NCBI RefSeq assembly: GCF_039503195.1 | Contig: NZ_JBCJKP010000001.1 | Span: 3,348,001 to 3,412,000 of the forward strand | Length of the DNA stretch: 64,000 nucleotides | Source of the DNA: Streptomyces mirabilis | GTDB lineage: Bacteria; Actinomycetota; Actinomycetes; Streptomycetales; Streptomycetaceae | Direction: 5' to 3' | The notes under the pieces: model-generated | The model's database searches: none | What the model was told of the DNA's origin: nothing | What the model saw: only the letters and a program-made list of their open reading frames with translations | Part shown: piece after piece, positions 59,044-64,000 of the stretch | How positions within the stretch are numbered: the stretch's first letter is position 1 | Layout of the letters: each line of letters opens with the position of its first letter | Position numbers and translations under genes: made by a program

Positions 59044-60330
59044 ATGACGGCCTGTGCAACCGAGCCTGCGGCGGAACCCGGGGACGAGCGGGCCACTCGC
59101 CCCGCGGATACGACCGCCCGCACCACGGATGCGATCGCCCGCACCACGGATACGACCGCCCGCCCCACCTGCGTGATCGCCGCGGACGGAACCTACGCGG
59201 CCCGCCTCGCCCTCGACGGCGAGTGCTGGTTCCCGGAGCGCTGGACGCTGGACGGCCCCGAGCCCTACGCCGTACCGCTGCCGTCCCACCAGCCGGAGGA
59301 GCCCGGCACCGAGGTGCTGCCGATGTCCGACGGGCGGGTGCTGATCCACCGCGTCGCGGACGGGCGGCACACGTTCTCGCTGCTGTACCCGACCGGGCCC
59401 GGCACCGGGGAACTGCTTCTCGGCGCGGTGGAGTGCCACGACGAGGACACCCGGCTGTGGCTGCTGCCGCCCGCGCCGGACGGGGAGCACGCGTACGCCC
59501 TCGCCGCGGGCCGTGACTCCACGGCGGTGTGGCTGGTGGCGGGCGGGGCGTTCGGGCCCGAGCACCTGGCCGAGGTGCCGGGCCCCTGTTCGGGCGGGGT
59601 CTGGCTGGACGACACGGGGCGCCTGCTGGCCCTGGACCGCCACCAGGACGGCCGCACCAAGACGGTGGTCGTCGACCTGGGGCGCGGCGGTGAAGTAACG
59701 CCACTGCTGCAGATCGCCGAGGACAGCGACGACCGGCTGCTGCTCGCGGACGCCGACAGCGGACTGCTGCTGGTCCGCTCCGACGCGCCGTCCCCGGGCC
59801 ACGACCGCCTCGGCTGGGGGGTCCTCGGCAGCACCCTGCCGATCCGCTTCCCCGACTGTCTGCGCGCCACCGACTGCGCGGTGACGCCGTTCGCGATCCA
59901 GCCGGGGCAGGTACTGACGCCGGAGGCCTGCGCGGTGGCCCTGCGCATCGACGGGCCGGCCGGCAGCTGGGTGGGCGTGTGGCGGCCGTTCGAACGCCAG
60001 GTCCACCATCTCGCGGCCCCGGAGGGCTGGTTGGCGGGCGCGGGCCTGTGGACCAGGGAGGGGGTCCTCCACCTGCCGTACACGACGGGGGCGGTGCCGT
60101 GCGGGGTGGCGAAGGTGACGGCGCCCGCCGTCGCGGTGACGGCGGAGGCGCCCCCTCCGCCGGAACGGCCCGCGGCGCGCCCGGTCCCCCTCCAACAGGC
60201 GCCGCTGAGCGGGCGGTCCCCCGTGAAGAGGCGGCCCCTCTTCGCCCGCCCGGTACCCGAGGACGAGGCCTTCCGGACCGACGGGGGGCCCGGGGGCGAG
60301 AACAGGTCACCCGCCCCCGTTCCCGCGTGA
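59044..60330 (+). CDS. Hypothetical protein, possible beta-propeller, with repeated N-terminus
   Basis: A 428-residue protein without signal peptide. The N-terminus has three 7-residue repeats (TTARTTDAIARTTDTTAR) coded by 21-bp units. The body alternates short beta-type stretches (GRVLIHRVADGRHTFSLLYP, WLLPPAPDGEHAYALAAG, DDTGRLLALDRHQDGR) suggestive of a propeller. The Pro-rich C-terminus is basic (SPVKRRPLFARP). I recall no characterised relative. ATG 59044 follows GGAGGTG at 10 nt. Upstream 58789-59043 is non-coding and should contain both divergent promoters. Confidence 0.75.
   Translation: MTACATEPAAEPGDERATRPADTTARTTDAIARTTDTTARPTCVIAADGTYAARLALDGECWFPERWTLDGPEPYAVPLPSHQPEEPGTEVLPMSDGRVLIHRVADGRHTFSLLYPTGPGTGELLLGAVECHDEDTRLWLLPPAPDGEHAYALAAGRDSTAVWLVAGGAFGPEHLAEVPGPCSGGVWLDDTGRLLALDRHQDGRTKTVVVDLGRGGEVTPLLQIAEDSDDRLLLADADSGLLLVRSDAPSPGHDRLGWGVLGSTLPIRFPDCLRATDCAVTPFAIQPGQVLTPEACAVALRIDGPAGSWVGVWRPFERQVHHLAAPEGWLAGAGLWTREGVLHLPYTTGAVPCGVAKVTAPAVAVTAEAPPPPERPAARPVPLQQAPLSGRSPVKRRPLFARPVPEDEAFRTDGGPGGENRSPAPVPA
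59106..59168 (+). repeat. 21-bp in-frame tandem repeat, three copies
   Basis: Units start at 59106, 59127 and 59148, differing at a few positions (GGATACGACCGCCCGCACC-like). They code TDTTART, TDAIART, TDTTARP. Confidence 0.9.
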
Positions 60331-60392
60331 GCGACCGGTTAGAATCCCCCGGCTACAAAGAAGGATCTTGTTGACGGGGTGAACACTTCCAC

Positions 60393-60560
60393 ATGAGCGA
60401 AACCAGCACCATGGAACCGCCGGCCACCGACGCCCGCGAGGCGACGGTCCAGGACGAAGGCCACGGCAAGCACCGCGGCCCGGTCTCCGGCCGGGACGAC
60501 GAGGCGACCCCTCACGGCCGCCACCGCAAGCCGTCCGGCCAGCAGAACACGTCGGCCTGA
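60393..60560 (+). CDS. Small basic, His-rich conserved-looking protein
   Basis: A 55-residue frame (MSETSTMEPPATDAREATVQ, then HGKHRGPVSGRDDEATPHGRHRKPSG). GGGGTG lies 12 nt upstream of the ATG and a strong terminator follows 20 bp after the stop, which argues for a real gene. I remember similar small GKHRGP...HGRHRKP proteins in Streptomyces, with no known function. It follows the hypothetical gene by 62 bp. Confidence 0.7.
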   Translation: MSETSTMEPPATDAREATVQDEGHGKHRGPVSGRDDEATPHGRHRKPSGQQNTSA

Positions 60561-60580
60561 CGGTAAGCAGGACCAGCGAT

Positions 60581-60618
60581 ACGGCCCCGCTCGTGCTCGG
60601 CGCGAGCGGGGCCGTTTC
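60581..60618 (+). terminator. Rho-independent terminator after the small gene
   Basis: Perfect 13-bp arms ACGGCCCCGCTCG (60581-60593) and CGAGCGGGGCCGT (60603-60615) with a 9-nt loop, followed by TTTC. The next 160 bp up to the SDR stop show only a 33-codon frame (60644-60745) that I do not recognise. Confidence 0.9.
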
Positions 60619-60782
60619 ATGCGGGGCTCCCCGGGCGCCACGCGTGGGTGACGTCCTCTTGTCGGTCCGGCACTACTTGCCCCAGCTGGCACACCCGCCC
60701 CTGTCGACCGACGGCCGACTGCTCGGCCCGGAGCACGACGGCTAGGCGGAACGGCCGGGCGGACTCGGGGATGTCGGGCGAG

Positions 60783-61721
60783 CTAGGTGTGCTTGAGTCC
60801 CAGTACCTCCGTCGCCGCGAACGTCTCCCCCGGTGGCCGCTGCGCGTAGTACGGGCCGAGCAGTGCGTCGAGTTCGTCGTAGGTGAAGGCGTCCTGCTTG
60901 GTGTCGAACTTGGCGGCCACCCGCGGCCGTTCGACGACCGCGACCATGCCGCCGTGCACCACGAGCAGCTGTCCGTTGACGTGCGCGGCGGCGGGTGAGG
61001 CCAAGTAGCCGACGAGGGGCGCGACATGCTCGGGGGCGAGGGGATCGAGGCCCTGCTCGGGCACCTCGAACCCGTGGAACACGTCCTCGGTCATCCGGGT
61101 CCGGGCGCGCGGGCAGATGACGTTGGCCGTCGCGCCGTACTTCGCGAGCGCCAGCGCGGTCGAGGTCGTCAGCCCGACGATGCCGCCCTTGGCCGCCGCG
61201 TAGTTGGGCTGTCCCGCCGAGCCCGCGAGGAACGCCTCCGAGGAGGTGTTCACGATCCGCCCGTACACCGGCCCGTTCGCCGCCTTGGACCGCGCCCGCC
61301 AGTGCGCGGACGCGAAGTGGGTCGTGTTGAAGTGCCCCTTCAGATGCACGCGGATGACGGAGTCCCACTCGTCCTCGGACATCGAGAAGACCATCCGGTC
61401 GCGCAGGATGCCCGCGTTGTTGACGAGGATGTCGAGCTTCCCGAACTCGCCGATCGCCAGGTCGACCAGCTCACGGGCCCGTTCGCGGTCGGAGACGTCC
61501 CCGGTGTGGGCGAGGGCGCGGCCGCCCGCGGCGCGGATCTCGGCGGCGACCTCCTCGGCGGGGGTGGCCGAGGCCGCGCCGGAGCCGTCCCGTCCGGGCT
61601 GCCCGTAGTCGTTGACGACGACGGCGGCACCCAGGCGGGCCAGTTCCAGCGCTTCGGTCCGGCCGAGCCCGCGCCCCGCGCCGGTGACGATCGCGGCGCG
61701 CCCTTCAAGTGGCAGTGACAT
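60783..61721 (-). CDS. SDR, 17beta-HSD4/3-hydroxyacyl-CoA dehydrogenase-like
   Basis: The 312-residue protein has TGAGRGLGRTEALELARLG and VVVNDYG near the N-terminus, NNAGILRDRMVFSM, and catalytic Ser...YAAAK in NTSSEAF...GQPNYAAAKGG. This pattern (GLGR-EAL, VVNDYG) is typical of the dehydrogenase domain of peroxisomal HSD17B4 and of Hsd4A in sterol-degrading actinobacteria, which oxidise 3-hydroxyacyl-CoA. ATG 61721 with GAGGA. Third gene of the leftward operon. Confidence 0.9.
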   Translation of the reverse strand: MSLPLEGRAAIVTGAGRGLGRTEALELARLGAAVVVNDYGQPGRDGSGAASATPAEEVAAEIRAAGGRALAHTGDVSDRERARELVDLAIGEFGKLDILVNNAGILRDRMVFSMSEDEWDSVIRVHLKGHFNTTHFASAHWRARSKAANGPVYGRIVNTSSEAFLAGSAGQPNYAAAKGGIVGLTTSTALALAKYGATANVICPRARTRMTEDVFHGFEVPEQGLDPLAPEHVAPLVGYLASPAAAHVNGQLLVVHGGMVAVVERPRVAAKFDTKQDAFTYDELDALLGPYYAQRPPGETFAATEVLGLKHT

Positions 61722-61791
61722 CGAAGTCCTCAGCAATCGTGGCGGCGGTCGTGGTGCAATCGTGGGGGCCGGGTGGCGGCAGCCGTGGGGG

Positions 61792-62868
61792 TCAGATCTC
61801 GATGCACGTACGCAGCGCGGTTCCCGTCCGCATCTGGTCCAGCGCCTCGTTGATCCCGGACAGCGGCACCCGGTGGGTGATCAGGCTCTCCAGGTCGATG
61901 CGGCCCGCGCGCCACAGGGCGACCGTCCGCTCGTACGACCGCAGGACGTCCCCGCCGCCGTACATGGACGGCAGGATCCGCTTCTCGTCGAAGAACAGCT
62001 CGAACATGTTGAGCTGCAGGAAGTCGTCCATGGCGCCCGCGCCGACGATGACGAGGGTGCCGCCGCGGCGGGTGTTCTCGTACGCGGTGCGGGCGGTGGC
62101 GGAGCGGCCGACGACCTCGAAGACGTAGTCGAAGCCCTCGCCGCCGGTCACCGACTGCTTCGCGCCCGGGAGTTCGTCGGGCGAGACCGCCTTCGTCGCG
62201 CCGAACCGCAGCGCGGCCTCCCGGCGCGAGGCGACCGGGTCGACGGCGACGATCTCGGCGGCGCCCTTGAGGCGCGCGCCCTGGATCGCGGAGATGCCGA
62301 CGCCCCCGCAGCCGATCACGGCGACCGAGGAACCGGCGGCCACGTCCGCGGTGTTGAGGGCGGCGCCGAGGCCGGTCGTCACTCCGCAGCCGATGAGGGC
62401 CGCGATGTCGAAGGGCACGTCGTCCGGGATCGGAACGGCGGAGCCCGCGTCGACCACGACCTCCTCGGTGAAGGTGCCCGTCCCGGCGAAGCCGAAGACG
62501 TCTTGGCCGGGCCGCCGGAAGTTGGGCGTGCCGGCGTTCATGAACCCGGCCAGGCACAGCTGGCTCTGGCCGCGCTTGCAGGCGGGACAGACGCCGCAGG
62601 CGGGCAGCCAGCAGACGACGACCCGGTCGCCGGGCTTGAGATGGGTGACGCCCTCGCCGACCTCGACGATCTCCCCGGCGCCCTCGTGGCCGGGCACGAA
62701 CGGCGCGGGCTGCGGCAGTACGCCGCTCATGGCGGACAGGTCGGAGTGGCACAGCCCGGTGGCCCGTACCCGGATCCGCACCTTGCCCGGACCGAAGCCC
62801 ACCGCCTCGATGTCGTCGAGGACTTCCAGCTTGTCCTGGCCTATCTCGTGCTGTACGGCTGCGCGCAT
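61792..62868 (-). CDS. Zinc-dependent alcohol dehydrogenase (MDR)
   Basis: The 358-residue protein has all zinc ligands: catalytic Cys in GLCHSDLS, His in PGHEGAGEI, Cys in IGCGVTTG; structural Cys4 in CGVCPACKRGQSQLC. The cofactor motif is VIGCGGVGISAIQGARL. It probably oxidises an alcohol or aldehyde of lipid metabolism, judging by neighbours. Separated by 45 bp from the MaoC gene and by 70 bp from the SDR gene. Confidence 0.93.
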   Translation of the reverse strand: MRAAVQHEIGQDKLEVLDDIEAVGFGPGKVRIRVRATGLCHSDLSAMSGVLPQPAPFVPGHEGAGEIVEVGEGVTHLKPGDRVVVCWLPACGVCPACKRGQSQLCLAGFMNAGTPNFRRPGQDVFGFAGTGTFTEEVVVDAGSAVPIPDDVPFDIAALIGCGVTTGLGAALNTADVAAGSSVAVIGCGGVGISAIQGARLKGAAEIVAVDPVASRREAALRFGATKAVSPDELPGAKQSVTGGEGFDYVFEVVGRSATARTAYENTRRGGTLVIVGAGAMDDFLQLNMFELFFDEKRILPSMYGGGDVLRSYERTVALWRAGRIDLESLITHRVPLSGINEALDQMRTGTALRTCIEI

Positions 62869-62913
62869 GGTGCGGCTCCCCTCGACAACGGGCTGATCAC
62901 TGACGGGCTGGGC

Positions 62914-63771
62914 TCAGGAGTGTGTGACGACGGTGTCGGCGAGGACAGGCGCGTCGTCACGCTCGACGGCGCTCACGGCCACCCGGACGCCGCCTTCCCG
63001 CCGCCACATACGGATGCGCAGGGTCTCCCCCGGGTACACGACCCCGGCGAAGCGCGTGGTGTACGAGCGGACGCGCGCCACGTCCCCGCCGAGCAGCGTG
63101 TCGACGACCGCCTTGAGCGTCATCCCGTACGTGCACAGCCCGTGCAGGATCGGCCGGTCGAACCCGGCGAGCTTGGCGAACTCGGGGTCGGCGTGCAGCG
63201 GGTTCCAGTCGCCGGAGAGCCGGTAGAGCAGCGCCTGCTCCTCGCGGACCGGGCGCTCGACGGTCCGGTCCGGCGCACCGGTGGGCTCCTCGAGGCGGGT
63301 GGCGGGGCCGCGGTCGCCGCCCCAGCCGCCCTCTCCCCGTACGAAGATCTGGGCGTCGTTCGTCCACAACGGTCCCTCGGCGTCGGCGACCTCGGTGCGC
63401 ATGACCAGGACGGCCGCCTTGCCCTTGTCGTACACGGCGGCGATCCGCCCGGTGGCCAGGGCCTTGCCCTCGACCGGGATCGGACGGTGCAGTGCGATGG
63501 TCTGGCCGCCGTGCAGGACGCGGGCGAGGTCGACGTCGACGCCGGGCATGGACAGGCCGCTGATCACTCCGGGGGAACCGGCGCCCGCGACGGTGGCGAA
63601 GCTCGGCAGGACGTGCAGCTTCGATTCGAGGGTGTAACGCAGCTCGTCGGGATCCGTCGCCGGGACGCCCGCTCCGAGGCCGAGGTGGTAGAGCTGGACG
63701 TCCTTGCGGTCCCAGGTGATCTCACCGCTGCGGGGTTCGGCGGCGAGGGCCTTGGCGGCGTCGATGGGCAT
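62914..63771 (-). CDS. MaoC-type (R)-specific enoyl-CoA hydratase, HSD4B-like
   Basis: A 285-residue double-hotdog protein. The C-terminal hotdog has the hydratase-2 motif SGDWNPLHADPEFAKLAGF followed by PILHGLCTYG (catalytic Asp/His); the N-terminal half is the inactive-like repeat. The family includes Rv3538/Hsd4B, which hydrates steroid side-chain enoyl-CoA. ATG 63771 with AGGAG; the in-frame extension to 63894 runs through the operator region. First gene of the operon. Confidence 0.9.
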   Translation of the reverse strand: MPIDAAKALAAEPRSGEITWDRKDVQLYHLGLGAGVPATDPDELRYTLESKLHVLPSFATVAGAGSPGVISGLSMPGVDVDLARVLHGGQTIALHRPIPVEGKALATGRIAAVYDKGKAAVLVMRTEVADAEGPLWTNDAQIFVRGEGGWGGDRGPATRLEEPTGAPDRTVERPVREEQALLYRLSGDWNPLHADPEFAKLAGFDRPILHGLCTYGMTLKAVVDTLLGGDVARVRSYTTRFAGVVYPGETLRIRMWRREGGVRVAVSAVERDDAPVLADTVVTHS

Positions 63772-63796
63772 GGGGCTCCTGATCAGTAGCGCGAAA

Positions 63797-63838
63797 GACC
63801 TCGGTGCGGCCGTCCGCACCGTCGGCCGCACCGAGGTC
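63797..63838 (-). promoter_or_regulatory. Terminator-like hairpin in the leader of the MaoC operon
   Basis: Perfect 15-bp arms GACCTCGGTGCGGCC (63797-63811) and its complement (63824-63838) with a 12-nt loop. On the minus strand the stem is followed by TTTCGC, 26 bp before the MaoC start and downstream of the operator, so it may attenuate or, alternatively, end a transcript from beyond the window. Confidence 0.55.
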
Positions 63839-63852
63839 GACACTGGCCGATC

Positions 63853-63866
63853 TAGAACGCGTTCCA
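63853..63866 (-). promoter_or_regulatory. KstR-type operator TAGAACGCGTTCCA
   Basis: The 14-mer matches the consensus TNNAACNNGTTNNA of the TetR-family sterol regulator KstR at all specified positions. It lies 82-95 bp upstream of the MaoC start. Other TetR proteins bind similar sites. Confidence 0.55.
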
Positions 63867-63912
63867 GTCCGGCGACCCTTGTATAGCCCAGCACTCGGCA
63901 GTTGTGAAGGCT

Positions 63913-63929
63913 CCTGACGCCCTGTCAGG
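63913..63929. promoter_or_regulatory. Inverted repeat CCTGAC-GCCCT-GTCAGG
   Basis: Perfect 6-bp arms at 63913-63918 and 63924-63929, 142 bp or more upstream of the MaoC start. It may be an operator for this or a rightward gene outside the window. Confidence 0.35.
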
Positions 63930-64000
63930 TCAACGGTCCGTCCGTCCGGCCGTGACATTTGTCCTGCCGGAGTCCGTACAAGCGCATCTGCCGGGCGGGG

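Noticed and set aside
60644..60745. 33-codon frame starting GTG after the terminator
   Set aside because: No ribosome site or recognisable similarity; codon bias cannot be judged at this length.

Overview
The window is a GC-rich actinobacterial chromosome segment, almost certainly Streptomyces. Third-position GC bias is strong, GTG/TTG starts are common, a recognisable actinobacterial RNase P RNA gene is present, and several dispersed intergenic repeats of a type familiar from Streptomyces chromosomes occur. Most genes look like core-region genes. No prophage, insertion sequence, CRISPR array or biosynthetic cluster was seen.

Left part (1-32 kb). A PhzF-like gene runs off the left edge. A decayed 3' end of a heme-ABC ATPase gene lies just upstream of the iron importer efeO-efeB-efeU and a lipoprotein gene, behind two overlapping iron-box-like sites. 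Next come a primase/polymerase-like gene, a TetR gene, and ddaH converging on an Rsm22-type methyltransferase between inverted copies of a dispersed repeat. These are followed by a serine hydrolase/MFS pair, two oxidoreductases, a D-Ala-D-Ala carboxypeptidase and a MacB-type ABC pair. Small metabolic genes follow: AKR, NTF2-like, DoxX, MazG-like, a secreted DUF3616-like protein and a histidine phosphatase. A LacI regulator diverges from an SDR/Gfo-Idh-MocA catabolic pair, and NmrA diverges from LysR. An XRE regulator is frameshifted, a SWIM zinc-finger gene has lost its middle, and a DUF485/SSS symporter operon closes this part. Short tandem repeats sit just after several stop codons.

Middle (32.7-46.3 kb). 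A complete mce locus reads rightward: lytic transglycosylase, a sigma factor carrying a membrane anchor and Pro-rich tail, the MlaF-type ATPase, two YrbE permeases, six MCE proteins including one lipoprotein, and two Mce-associated membrane proteins. Most genes overlap by four bases. The same promoter-like motif (GACGGAC-N15-GTAGAGCAGA) stands before the transglycosylase and before the ATPase, which suggests a small regulon of the embedded sigma factor.

Right part (46.4-64 kb). An AMIN-like secreted protein and a SAM methyltransferase precede rnpB. The EamA transporter gene ends inside rnpB. An AraC regulator, a truncated MerR gene, an RNB ribonuclease, yaaA, eda, a quinone-oxidoreductase-like enzyme and an XRE regulator follow. 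The RNase HI/acid phosphatase gene is frameshifted; it lies in a row with a zinc-ribbon gene that seems to start at CTG and a Nif3-family gene. The window closes with an SDR/MDR/MaoC operon resembling steroid side-chain beta-oxidation genes, preceded by a perfect match to the KstR operator consensus and a terminator-like leader hairpin. Because mycobacterial Mce4 imports sterols, the mce locus and this operon may both serve lipid or sterol use; that link is inference.
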